A stretch of 7,305 bases of DNA from Candidatus Pacearchaeota archaeon. GTDB lineage: Archaea > Nanobdellota > Nanobdellia > Pacearchaeales > GW2011-AR1. The position numbers and the translations under genes are program-made. The stretch covers positions 1 to 7,305 of the forward strand of contig JAGVXJ010000031.1 of the NCBI GenBank assembly GCA_018303895.1. Reading direction: 5' to 3'. Of this stretch, positions 1-6,360 are shown one piece after another. The notes under the pieces are model-generated. The model was not told the origin of the DNA, did no database searches, and saw nothing but the letters and a program-made list of their open reading frames with translations. Position 1 is the first letter of the stretch, and every line of letters starts with the position of its first letter.

Positions 1-7
1 CCAAAAA

Positions 8-79
8 TTATTTCTTCTTTTTCTTCACTGCTTTCTTTTTTACAACTTTTTTTGTTTTACATCCACAAGTTCCGCACAT
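8..79 (-). CDS. 23-residue CxxCxC / poly-lysine microprotein
   Basis: A complete short ORF, ATG to TAA. It begins MCGTCGC, giving a Cys2-x2-Cys5-x-Cys7 cluster, and the remaining 16 residues are mostly lysine (11 Lys in 23) with a few Val, Ala and Thr. Two signals support translation: a GGGGTG site (91 to 86, minus strand) six bases before the ATG that can pair with the archaeal anti-Shine-Dalgarno CACCUC, and a good TATA box (TTTATATAT, 130-122) upstream. The three clustered cysteines could bind a metal such as zinc or iron. The lysine tail could bind nucleic acid or another acidic partner. Both roles are inferred from composition only, and I do not recognise a named family. It lies downstream of the metallopeptidase in the same direction but has its own promoter. 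Confidence 0.6.
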   Translation of the reverse strand: MCGTCGCKTKKVVKKKAVKKKKK

Positions 80-84
80 TTTTT

Positions 85-131
85 ACACCCCAATTTAATT
101 GAAAAAAACAACAAAGATGAAATATATAAAT
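85..131 (-). promoter_or_regulatory. TATA box, leader and Shine-Dalgarno site of the microprotein
   Basis: The minus strand reads TTTATATAT at 130-122, a near-consensus archaeal TATA box centred near 126. The expected start of transcription is about 26 bases on, near 100, which leaves a leader of about 20 nt. That leader contains GGGGTG (91-86) six bases before the ATG. This is the only convincing Shine-Dalgarno site in the window. Confidence 0.6.
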
Positions 132-142
132 GCTATGCAATT

Positions 143-1405
143 TTATTTTAAATTAATTCCCCTTGCTTCTAAAAAATCATTTACACCAAAGGTTGTGAGA
201 TTCGGATTTCCATTGTTTAATCTTTTATGATACTCTTCATATGCCTCTTGAAAAATTTCACTTTTCTTTGGGTCGGATAATTCAATTTGATAAATTTCTC
301 TTATTTGTCCTAAACTCATTGGGTAATAAATACATCCCTTAAATTTTGTTTTCAAAACTTTTTTATATTCGTCTAAGGCAATTTGGAAAAATTCTTCTCT
401 TCCTTCTTTGTCTAATTTTCCCATAGCTTTTTCTTCAAGAATTCTCGCTCTTGCTCTAAGAACTGAACCCGAGTAAATACTTTCTTGATACTTCTTGAGA
501 AATTCTTCGCTTTCTTTCATAAACTTTGTTGGATCTCCTGATACATATCCTTCTGGCCAGGTAATTTTTTTTATCTCGTTTTCCAAATAAACCATTTCAG
601 AAAATTCAGGGGGGATAAGTGCTTGTTTTTTTGCAAGTTCGACTTTCTTTTTTATAATTTCATTTTGATCTTTCCCGTCGCCAAAGAGCCAATCCATAAA
701 TTCATTAGGATTTTCCTGCGCTGCCCCTGTTAATTCTGCAATATCCTCTAGAACATTTGTTCTTGCATAATTACTTACAAAACCAAGTTTTTGATTTTCG
801 GTTAAATCTTTTTTGTTTTCATCTACTAATCTTGAAAGTCCTTTTGTTTTAGAGAATATCTGTTCTCTTTCTGTTAAGTAAAAACTTTTTCCATTTTTGT
901 CTATTGCCAATTTTTTCCATTCCTCCAAAAACTCTGGATTTTTCTCCATAATTTCAAATGTCTTTGCGTGTTTGATTTCATGCGTAATTGTATGCCGACC
1001 CCCACCGCTTTTGAGAATGATTCTATTAGATGAAGGATTGTAAAGTCCGCTATATTCAGTACCTATTACATTTGCAAATTTTTCAAATAAAGATTTTTTT
1101 AGATAATTATCGCTTTCTATTTCGATAGAATTAATATTAAAATTTCTTGTGGCTTTTTCTTCTTTTACAACGTCATAAATTATTGATAAGTTTGAGAGAT
1201 TTTTTTCTACATCTCCATCCCAACCAAGAATAGGAAATCCAACTTGATTTTCAAATTCAACTCTTTCTTTCGACGGATGTGACATATGGCACCAATCATT
1301 AAATCGTTGAGGTAGTTCACTTGCTAAATACAAAAACTCAAACGGAAGAAGAACTATTCCAGCTGTTGCTATTGCTTTTCTAATTTTCTTTAAAATTTTT
1401 CCCAT
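143..1405 (-). CDS. membrane-anchored HEXXH zinc metallopeptidase (gluzincin-like)
   Basis: A 420-residue protein. Residues 1-10 are basic (MGKILKKIRK). Residues 11-29 form one hydrophobic segment that reads as an uncleaved signal anchor, so most of the chain should lie outside the cytoplasm. The sequence THEIKH at 141-146 contains HEXXH (H142, E143, H146), the zinc-binding and catalytic motif of zincin peptidases, preceded by a glycine-rich turn (SGGGRH). A second conserved-looking block, YARTNVLEDIAE (213-224), resembles the helix that gives the third zinc ligand as glutamate in gluzincins; E220 or E224 is the candidate. Residues 300-400 are charged and helical with a repeat-like look, possibly TPR-like. 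The ATG is supported by a TATA box 25 bases upstream. Substrate is unknown. The zincin assignment is good; the exact peptidase family is uncertain. Confidence 0.75.
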   Translation of the reverse strand: MGKILKKIRKAIATAGIVLLPFEFLYLASELPQRFNDWCHMSHPSKERVEFENQVGFPILGWDGDVEKNLSNLSIIYDVVKEEKATRNFNINSIEIESDNYLKKSLFEKFANVIGTEYSGLYNPSSNRIILKSGGGRHTITHEIKHAKTFEIMEKNPEFLEEWKKLAIDKNGKSFYLTEREQIFSKTKGLSRLVDENKKDLTENQKLGFVSNYARTNVLEDIAELTGAAQENPNEFMDWLFGDGKDQNEIIKKKVELAKKQALIPPEFSEMVYLENEIKKITWPEGYVSGDPTKFMKESEEFLKKYQESIYSGSVLRARARILEEKAMGKLDKEGREEFFQIALDEYKKVLKTKFKGCIYYPMSLGQIREIYQIELSDPKKSEIFQEAYEEYHKRLNNGNPNLTTFGVNDFLEARGINLK

Positions 1406-1425
1406 AAACAGGCGATAGAATTACC

Positions 1426-1434
1426 TTATATAAA
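1426..1434 (-). promoter_or_regulatory. TATA box of the metallopeptidase gene, leaderless spacing
   Basis: TTTATATAA on the minus strand, centred at 1430, 25 bases before the ATG at 1405. Archaeal transcription starts about 26 bases after the centre of the box, so the transcript should begin at or next to the start codon. No Shine-Dalgarno sequence lies between them. Confidence 0.65.
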
Positions 1435-1456
1435 CTTTTCGAATTTGTTACCACAC

Positions 1457-1478
1457 AAAAGAAATAACAGTTTTACTG
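1457..1478 (-). terminator. possible EF-2 terminator over the stop codon
   Basis: The minus strand carries a 4-bp inverted repeat CAGT-AAA-ACTG (1478-1468) that includes the EF-2 stop codon, followed by a T-rich tract TTATTTCTTTT (1467-1457). T-rich tracts are the main archaeal termination signal. The stem is short, so the T tract is the better argument. It sits just before the metallopeptidase promoter, which fits separate transcription units. Confidence 0.35.
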
Positions 1479-3659
1479 ATTCTCAGATAATCCTTTTCTT
1501 GTCCTTATCTTTTTGATTATTTCAATCTGCAAATTTTGTGGAAGTTTTTCAAATTGCTGGTCCAACAGCGACGATGTTCCTCTTCCTTCTGTTGCACTTC
1601 TTAAATCCGAACTCCATCCAATCATTTCTGCAACCGGAAGTTTTGCCTTGATACTAACATTTCCAAATTCTTGATTAACTTCCAACATCTGTCCTCTCTT
1701 TCCGCTTACTAACTTTGTTGCTTCTCCTAAGAATTTTTCCGGAACTTCAATTACATGAATCTGTAATGGTTCAAGAATTGCCGGTCCAGCATTTTCCATC
1801 GCTGCTTTAATCGATTCTCTAACTGCAGGATAAACTTGTGCTGGTCCTCGATGAATTGCATCTTCATGAAGTTTAATATCTTTCAAAGAAAATTTCATTT
1901 TTGTACATGGCTCTCTTGCTAACGGCCCAGCATCCATAACCATTTCGAACGCGTCCAAAACCATTTCAATAACTTCACCGATGTGAACTTCCCCTTTAGT
2001 TTCATCCATGAAAATATTTCCTTTGTAAACATCTCTTATATTCCTAATATCGTCTCCACTCCAACCCATTTTAGAAAGTTGGTCTGCAAGAGCATTCGAT
2101 TTTTTCTTAACTCTGCCTTCAGGAATGTCTCCTTTCTCGACGGCACTAAATGTTTCTTCGTCCAAGGGTTCAACTTTTATAAAAAAGCTATTATGTCTGT
2201 TCGGAGATTTTCCTTCTTCAGTGCCAGAGATTTTTGTTACAGTCTCTCGGTAAACGACAATCGGTGCAGATGTTTTAACTTCCAATCCTTTTTCTGTTTT
2301 AATTCTGTTTTCAATAATTTCCAAATGAAGTTCACCCATTCCTGAAATCAATGATTCTCCAGTCTCTTCGTTAATTGTAACTTTCAGCGACGGATCTTCT
2401 TTCTGAACTTTTCTAAGAATTTCAATCAGCTTCGGCAAATCAGCTGTTCTAACAACTTCAATTGATTTAGTAATAACTGGCTGGAAAAGATGTTTAATCT
2501 CTTCAAAAGGAGTTTGTTCTTTTTGCGTGATTGTGTCCCCAACGTCGACATTCAAACCTGAAATTGCAAGAACATTTCCTGCTGGAACTTCTTCTAATTG
2601 TTCCGGCTTAATTCCATTGTAAACTAAAACTTGTTGAATTTTTCCGGGTTTTTTTGCAAGATTACACCAAACATCCATTCCACTTTTCATAGTTCCCGAG
2701 AATAATCTCCCCGCAGAAATTTCTTTTCCTGAACGAGGGTCAATAACAATTCTTGTGATAACAAAAGCCAATTCTCCATCCCTTTTACAATTTAACAAGT
2801 TCTGCCCAAATTCGCTGTCTAATTCGCCTTTCCAAATTTTTGGGATTCGATATTTTTGTGCGTCGACGGGATTTGGTAAATGTTTTACTACCATGTCTAA
2901 AATAACTTCATTCAATGGAGCGTTTTTCCAAACCCAATCAGTTCTTTCTGCTTCACTCATTTCATAAATATTGTAAATATCTTTGAAGTTGATTCCTTTC
3001 TTAATCATAAACGGTGCAGACATTGCCCAATTTTCCCTTGCTGAACCAAACGCAACACTTCCATCAGCGACGGAAACTTTCCATTTCTCTTTAAATTCTG
3101 GTTCTGAAACTTGTTCTAAAAGCATATTAAACTCATGAATAATTTTTTTGAATCTTTCCTGCATCTGTTCTGGGGTTAATTTAAGTTCTTTGATTAATCT
3201 GTCAACTTTATTTATGAACAAAACTGGCTTTACTCTTTCTCTAACAGCTTGCTTGACAACAGTTTCTGTCTGGGGCATTATTCCTTCACTTGCACAAACC
3301 AAAACAATTGTTCCGTCGATAGCTCTCATTGCTCTTGTAACATTTCCTGAAAAATCAACATGCCCCGGGGTATCAATTAAGTTAATCAAATATTCAGAAC
3401 CTGCGAACTCGTGAGCCATAGAAACATTTGCAGCGTCGACGGTCATCAATCTTTCTTGTTCATCTGAATGTTGCCAAGTCGTCATACCTTCTTCTAAGTC
3501 ACCAGCATTTTTCGAAGACATCATCCCTGCTGCAGCCAAAAGATTATCGGTAAAGGCGGTTTTTCCGTGGTGAATATGTGCAGATGTACAAATATTTCTG
3601 ATGTTCTGCTGATTAGATGTTAGTCGGTTTATCTTATCAATTGATGTTTCTTTTGCCAT
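1473..3659 (-). CDS. fusA: translation elongation factor 2 (aEF-2)
   Basis: A 728-residue, full-length archaeal EF-2, the GTPase that drives ribosomal translocation. GTPase motifs are in order: G1 AHIHHGKT (27-34), switch I around ERLMT (69-73), G3 DTPGH (96-100), G4 NKVD (150-153) and G5 SAR (206-208). Domain II follows from about residue 290. Domain III contains SGMGELHLEIIE (439-450). Domain IV contains LHEDAIHRGPAQ (597-608), in which H603 is at the position modified to diphthamide in archaea and eukaryotes. Domain V is at about 625-728. Two positions differ from common EF-2: G1 has His30 where Asp is usual, and switch I has RLMT where RGIT is usual. The protein ends soon after RKGL. There is no Shine-Dalgarno site before the ATG; the leader is described separately. 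Confidence 0.97.
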   Translation of the reverse strand: MAKETSIDKINRLTSNQQNIRNICTSAHIHHGKTAFTDNLLAAAGMMSSKNAGDLEEGMTTWQHSDEQERLMTVDAANVSMAHEFAGSEYLINLIDTPGHVDFSGNVTRAMRAIDGTIVLVCASEGIMPQTETVVKQAVRERVKPVLFINKVDRLIKELKLTPEQMQERFKKIIHEFNMLLEQVSEPEFKEKWKVSVADGSVAFGSARENWAMSAPFMIKKGINFKDIYNIYEMSEAERTDWVWKNAPLNEVILDMVVKHLPNPVDAQKYRIPKIWKGELDSEFGQNLLNCKRDGELAFVITRIVIDPRSGKEISAGRLFSGTMKSGMDVWCNLAKKPGKIQQVLVYNGIKPEQLEEVPAGNVLAISGLNVDVGDTITQKEQTPFEEIKHLFQPVITKSIEVVRTADLPKLIEILRKVQKEDPSLKVTINEETGESLISGMGELHLEIIENRIKTEKGLEVKTSAPIVVYRETVTKISGTEEGKSPNRHNSFFIKVEPLDEETFSAVEKGDIPEGRVKKKSNALADQLSKMGWSGDDIRNIRDVYKGNIFMDETKGEVHIGEVIEMVLDAFEMVMDAGPLAREPCTKMKFSLKDIKLHEDAIHRGPAQVYPAVRESIKAAMENAGPAILEPLQIHVIEVPEKFLGEATKLVSGKRGQMLEVNQEFGNVSIKAKLPVAEMIGWSSDLRSATEGRGTSSLLDQQFEKLPQNLQIEIIKKIRTRKGLSENQ

Positions 3660-3756
3660 TTTTTTATTGTTTGTGTTTAAAATGGATTATTGAAAAGTTC
3701 CAAAGAACTTTACTTTTGCCATGTATAAAATCTGAGAAAATAGTTTTTAAACTTTT
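3660..3756 (-). promoter_or_regulatory. EF-2 promoter and leader with inverted repeat and mini-ORF
   Basis: Two TATA-like boxes are visible on the minus strand: GTTTAAAAAC (3752-3743) and TTTTATAC (3730-3723). The first would start transcription near 3722, the second near 3700, giving leaders of about 63 or 41 nt. The leader holds a perfect 7-bp inverted repeat, AAAGTTC-TTTG-GAACTTT (3711-3694). An 11-codon ORF (3722-3687, MAKVKFFGTFQ then TAA) starts exactly where the first promoter would begin transcription and shares MAK with EF-2. Which promoter is used, and whether the mini-ORF is translated, cannot be decided from the sequence. Confidence 0.4.
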
Positions 3757-3773
3757 GGTGAGAAAGAAATCTA

Positions 3774-4196
3774 TTAATCTTTAGCGTTTTTTATCAAATC
3801 CGAGCTTGCTCTTATTTTTTCTCCGAGCCCATCAACAATCATGATGTTATGTGCGTCACAGATTTTTTTCTCAGGGATCTCATTGCTATATCTATCCCCC
3901 CCTTTTGCAAAAATTTCGAATGGTTTTTCTTTATGAATTTTTTCAAGTGTTTTACAAACGGAAGAATCCTCGTCGATAGAAAGGACCACTTCATCAACCC
4001 ATTTTACTGCGTTAAGAATTTTAATCCTGTCTTGTTCGGACATAAATGGTTTCCCCTTTTTTAGGATTGCTTGTTTATCGTTGTTAACAATACAAATAAG
4101 GTAATTTTCTTTTCCATAAAGATTCTTTGACCGTTCCAAATATTCCAGATGTCCGACGTGAATTGGGTCAAAATATCCACTTACTACAACAATCAT
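3774..4196 (-). CDS. HxGH nucleotidylyltransferase (cytidylyltransferase-like)
   Basis: A 140-residue single-domain protein of the cytidylyltransferase-like superfamily, which transfers AMP or CMP from a nucleotide triphosphate to a phosphate and releases pyrophosphate. It starts MIVVVSGYFDPIHVGH, with the signature HVGH at 13-16 that binds the triphosphate. NNDKQAILKKGKPFM (38-52) supplies the lysine-rich segment and EQDRIKIL (54-61) the usual following helix. FAKGGDRY (95-102) and the C-terminal IRASSDLI (128-135) match the remaining nucleotide-binding loops; the latter corresponds to the ISSTxI motif. Length and layout resemble glycerol-3-phosphate cytidylyltransferase, archaeal FAD synthetase (RibL) and heptose-phosphate adenylyltransferases. 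The substrate cannot be fixed from the sequence. A TATA box 26 bases before the ATG suggests a leaderless mRNA. Confidence 0.85.
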   Translation of the reverse strand: MIVVVSGYFDPIHVGHLEYLERSKNLYGKENYLICIVNNDKQAILKKGKPFMSEQDRIKILNAVKWVDEVVLSIDEDSSVCKTLEKIHKEKPFEIFAKGGDRYSNEIPEKKICDAHNIMIVDGLGEKIRASSDLIKNAKD

Positions 4197-4217
4197 TTAA
4201 TTTTAAAGAGATGAGAT

Positions 4218-4226
4218 TATAAAAAG
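4218..4226 (-). promoter_or_regulatory. TATA box of the nucleotidylyltransferase gene
   Basis: TTTTTATAA on the minus strand, centred at 4222, 26 bases before the ATG at 4196. This places the transcription start at the start codon. It forms a divergent promoter region with the tRNA-Leu promoter about 60 bases away. Confidence 0.6.
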
Positions 4227-4280
4227 ATTTGTTTATTTTGGGAGATATTTCCAAGTTTCAAATCTTGATTAAAACAAACA

Positions 4281-4290
4281 TTTTATAAGT
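4281..4290 (+). promoter_or_regulatory. TATA box of tRNA-Leu
   Basis: TTTTATAAGT, centred near 4285, about 28 bases before the first base of the tRNA, so transcription should begin within a few bases of the mature 5' end. A second AT-rich box (GTATAAAA, 4289-4296) is too close to serve. The nine bases TTTATAAGT are identical in front of tRNA-Glu (7207-7215). Confidence 0.6.
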
Positions 4291-4312
4291 ATAAAATTTT
4301 AAACATTTACAT

Positions 4313-4397
4313 GCGGGTGTGCCAGAGCTGGTCAAATGGGCAGGACTTAAGATCCTGCGGCTTTATGCCTGCGCAGGTTCGAACCCTGTCACCCGCA
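4313..4397 (+). tRNA. tRNA-Leu (anticodon UAA)
   Basis: An 85-nt class II tRNA. The acceptor stem GCGGGTG (4313-4319) pairs perfectly with CACCCGC (4390-4396), with discriminator A4397. The D stem is CCA/TGG (4322-4324 with 4337-4339), with GGTCAAA in the loop. The anticodon stem CAGGA/TCCTG encloses loop CTTAAGA, with anticodon TAA at 4348-4350, which reads UUA codons and probably UUG by wobble. The long variable arm has a GGC/GCC stem (4359-4361 with 4367-4369), as expected for Leu. The T arm is GCAGG-TTCGAAC-CCTGT (4373-4389). There is no intron and no encoded CCA (TTA follows). Confidence 0.97.
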
Positions 4398-4402
4398 TTA
4401 AG

Positions 4403-4427
4403 GTTTCTTTTTTAGAAAAAAAGAAAC
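4403..4427 (+). terminator. AT-rich inverted repeat with T tract after tRNA-Leu
   Basis: GTTTCTTTTTT (4403-4413) is followed after three bases by its exact reverse complement (4417-4427), an 11-bp perfect stem beginning five bases after the tRNA. The six-T run within the left arm suits archaeal termination. It is the only visible separator between the tRNA and the methyltransferase gene, which lacks a clear promoter of its own, so some read-through is possible. Confidence 0.5.
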
Positions 4428-4450
4428 TATTATGGTAGAAAAAACTAAAG

Positions 4451-5122
4451 ATGGAAAAGAAAAGAGATTTAAAAAATTCCGATGGATGGAGAAAATGTCT
4501 TGAAAATCTTCCAGAAGCATACAAAAAATGGTTCCAAGAAGAAAAAGAATTTTTATTTAAAAACATTAAAAGAGATTCAAAGATTCTAGAAGTTGGTTGT
4601 GGCGACGGAAGAAGCATTAATGATTTATTAAAAATCTCTGAAAATATAATTGGTTTAGATATAGACGAGAATTCTGTAAAAATAGGGAAAGAAAGATTTG
4701 CGAAATATAATAAAGTAAAAATCGTTTTAGGAGATGCAAATAGTCTTCTTTTTGAAAATAAAATTTTCGATTGTATAATTTGTATAGGAACTTTCGCTAA
4801 TTTTGGCGAAGATAAATTTAGAATTTTAGAAGAAATGAGAAGGGTTTTGAAAGATGAAGGCAAGATAATAATTAGTGTTTATTCTAACGAGGCTCTTAAA
4901 GAAAGATTAGCTCTTTATAAAAAACTGAACTTTAAAATAAAAAGAATTGAAACAAACAAAGGAATAGTAACTTGCATTTTCGATGATTTCAATACAGAAG
5001 GAATTTCTGAACAATTTTCAGAAAAACAATTAAAAGAAATTGCAGAAAAAGTTAATCTTAATATTGAAGAAATAAAGAAAACGAAAAATAAAATTGCTTA
5101 TCTGTGTTTATTCTCTAAATAA
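4451..5122 (+). CDS. class I SAM-dependent methyltransferase, substrate unknown
   Basis: A 223-residue protein with the Rossmann-fold methyltransferase motifs in order: motif I ILEVGCGDG (45-53), which binds S-adenosylmethionine; the acidic end of strand 2, GLDID (68-72), which should hold the ribose hydroxyls; GDANSL (94-99); motif IV FDCIICIGTFANF (106-118); and the strand-5 region LEEMRRVLKDEGKIIISV (126-143). The C-terminal 70 residues are lysine-rich and likely carry the substrate-specific part. It looks like the broad small-molecule methyltransferase group (Methyltransf_11/25), and no catalytic residue identifies the acceptor. There is no export signal. An in-frame TAG at 4436-4438 limits the start to this ATG. 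There is no Shine-Dalgarno site and only a weak TATA candidate. The stop codon is two bases from the next ATG, so these two genes are probably co-transcribed. Confidence 0.85.
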   Translation: MEKKRDLKNSDGWRKCLENLPEAYKKWFQEEKEFLFKNIKRDSKILEVGCGDGRSINDLLKISENIIGLDIDENSVKIGKERFAKYNKVKIVLGDANSLLFENKIFDCIICIGTFANFGEDKFRILEEMRRVLKDEGKIIISVYSNEALKERLALYKKLNFKIKRIETNKGIVTCIFDDFNTEGISEQFSEKQLKEIAEKVNLNIEEIKKTKNKIAYLCLFSK

Positions 5123-5124
5123 AA

Positions 5125-5838
5125 ATGTCCCGCAAAAAATTAATTTCATTTTTAGTTTTTCTAGTTTTTTTACTAATTGCATTTAACTATAATTTCCTTG
5201 ATAAAAAATTAACTGGTTTTGTTGTTGATTCTGAAACTGCTGTTGTTCAAAGAATTGTCGACGGAGATACACTAGAACTCGCGGACGGAAGACATGTGAG
5301 ATTGCTCGGAATAAACACACCAGAAAAAGGAGAAATTTATTCTTCAGAAGCAAAGAATTTCACGACAGAAAAACTTCTCAACAAAGTCGACGATGAATTC
5401 TTTAATGTTCAACTTGTTGAAAATGGGCTTGCCAATTTTTATTTTCCTTCTGGAAAAGATTCTTACTACAAACAGTTCAAATCTTCCTGGGAAAAATGCA
5501 TTTCAGAAAATAAATATTTGTGCGAAAAATCCCACGATTCGGCATGCATAAAATTAAAAATTCTTAATGTGGCAGAACAAACGGCAACTTTTGAAAATAT
5601 TTGTTCTTATTCTATAAATTTGAAAAATTGGGATTTAAAAGATGAAGGAAGAAAGCATTTTGTTTTTCCGGAATTTGACGTCAGGCCAAATCAAAACTTT
5701 TTAGTTATCGTCGGAAACGGAAGAAATAATGAAAATGAAATTTTCTGGGACAGAAAAGATTATGTCTGGACAAAATCAGGGGATACTTTATTTTTGCGAG
5801 ATGAAAACAATAAACTTGTTTCGTGGTTTAGTTATTGA
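5125..5838 (+). CDS. exported SNase-like / lamin-tail-domain protein with shortened nuclease core
   Basis: A 237-residue protein. Residues 5-20 form a signal anchor, followed by LTGFVV (29-34) on the outer side. Residues 40-67 match the start of a staphylococcal-nuclease (TNase) domain: VDGDTLEL, with D48 aligned to SNase Asp21, and VRLLGINTPE, with R59, N64, T65 and E67 aligned to Arg35, Asp40, Thr41 and Glu43. The metal ligand Asp40 is therefore Asn. The chain then jumps from LLNK (84-87) to VDDEFFNVQLVENGLANFYF (88-107). About 20-25 residues normally found here are absent, including the DxYGR motif that carries catalytic Arg87. From about 139 to the end, blocks such as WDLKDEGRKHFVFPEF and SGDTLFLRDENNKLV fit a lamin-tail (LTD) beta-sandwich. 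C125, C133, C141 and C160 could form disulfides. It may bind nucleic acid without cleaving it, or be a degraded nuclease. Confidence 0.8.
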   Translation: MSRKKLISFLVFLVFLLIAFNYNFLDKKLTGFVVDSETAVVQRIVDGDTLELADGRHVRLLGINTPEKGEIYSSEAKNFTTEKLLNKVDDEFFNVQLVENGLANFYFPSGKDSYYKQFKSSWEKCISENKYLCEKSHDSACIKLKILNVAEQTATFENICSYSINLKNWDLKDEGRKHFVFPEFDVRPNQNFLVIVGNGRNNENEIFWDRKDYVWTKSGDTLFLRDENNKLVSWFSY

Positions 5839-5843
5839 AAAGA

Positions 5844-5852
5844 TTTAAAAAT
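5844..5852 (+). promoter_or_regulatory. TATA-like box of the 159-residue secreted protein
   Basis: TTTAAAAAT just after the preceding stop codon, centred about 25 bases before the ATG at 5873. This spacing predicts a leaderless transcript. The match to consensus is moderate in an AT-rich background. Confidence 0.4.
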
Positions 5853-5872
5853 AAAAAAATCTTAAACTTTAA

Positions 5873-6352
5873 ATGGGGTGGGAGAAATACTTTCTTGCGT
5901 CGGTAGGTTTCTTATTCATAATGATATTTTCTTTATCTCTTGTTAATAGCGATGATATTATGGTAGTTGAGGCGAATTTTCAAGGGTATGCTGAAAGAAT
6001 TAGTATTGAAGTTCCAGATTACCTTTACCTTGGTGAAGTCACTAGAGACAATCCCGTTTCAGAAGAAATAAATATCAAAGTAAATGACACCGGGAATATT
6101 GATGCAATGGTGATTCCAACTTTGTCGTCTGATTCTCCTGAAGTTTTTAATTATCTTTATTTCAGAAAATACAAAACTTCCAATGGGACAAATGTTATTC
6201 CAACCAGAATTGGTTCTTTCGAAGTGAATGTCAGCAAGCATAGTTCAACCAGCTTTTACATGAGTTTGAATCTTACTGATTTTAATGGAACTTTGAACTC
6301 AGATAATCTTAATTTAAATTCTTCAGTTCAATTTTTGGGTATAGCAAGATAG
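5873..6352 (+). CDS. secreted beta-rich protein with six N-glycosylation sequons
   Basis: A 159-residue protein that I do not recognise as a named family. Residues 7-24 are hydrophobic and end in SLVNS, so a cleavable signal peptide is likely. The rest alternates short beta-type segments and turns: RISIEVPDYLYLGEV, EEINIKVNDTGN, SFEVNVSKHSSTSFYMSLNL. This suggests one beta-sandwich domain. There is no cysteine and no C-terminal membrane segment; it ends VQFLGIAR. N-x-S/T sequons occur at N71, N104, N119, N133, N138 and N149, a high density for its size and typical of glycosylated archaeal surface proteins. It lies 39 bases before a second exported beta protein in the same direction, which makes a functional pair plausible. 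Confidence 0.75.
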   Translation: MGWEKYFLASVGFLFIMIFSLSLVNSDDIMVVEANFQGYAERISIEVPDYLYLGEVTRDNPVSEEINIKVNDTGNIDAMVIPTLSSDSPEVFNYLYFRKYKTSNGTNVIPTRIGSFEVNVSKHSSTSFYMSLNLTDFNGTLNSDNLNLNSSVQFLGIAR

Positions 6353-6360
6353 CACAATAA

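Noticed and set aside
1983..2345. Plus-strand ORF of 120 residues within EF-2
   Set aside because: It is antisense to a full, well-conserved EF-2 reading frame, has no protein-like features and is one of several such shadows (also 2755-2967 and 3148-3414).
3849..4064. Plus-strand ORF of 71 residues
   Set aside because: It lies antisense to the nucleotidylyltransferase and is rich in Phe, Cys and Asn, as expected from the reverse of lysine-rich coding sequence.
4432..4503. ATG-started 23-codon ORF overlapping the methyltransferase start
   Set aside because: It is in a different frame, has no Shine-Dalgarno or TATA support, and its lysine-rich content follows from A-rich DNA. The methyltransferase start at 4451 explains the region better.
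4363..4863. Minus-strand 166-residue ORF that begins inside the tRNA-Leu gene
   Set aside because: It overlaps the methyltransferase in antisense, and its N-terminus MRVTGFEPA is the familiar false translation of an antisense tRNA T arm.
5307..5331. Asp40-to-Asn change in the SNase motif as proof of inactivity on its own
   Set aside because: GINTPE and GINAPE variants are, as I recall, found in otherwise intact family members, so the missing Arg87 segment carries the argument.
6059..6241. Minus-strand ORF of 60 residues, and a similar one at 6451-6669
   Set aside because: Both are antisense to the exported proteins and show no signal, motif or promoter of their own.
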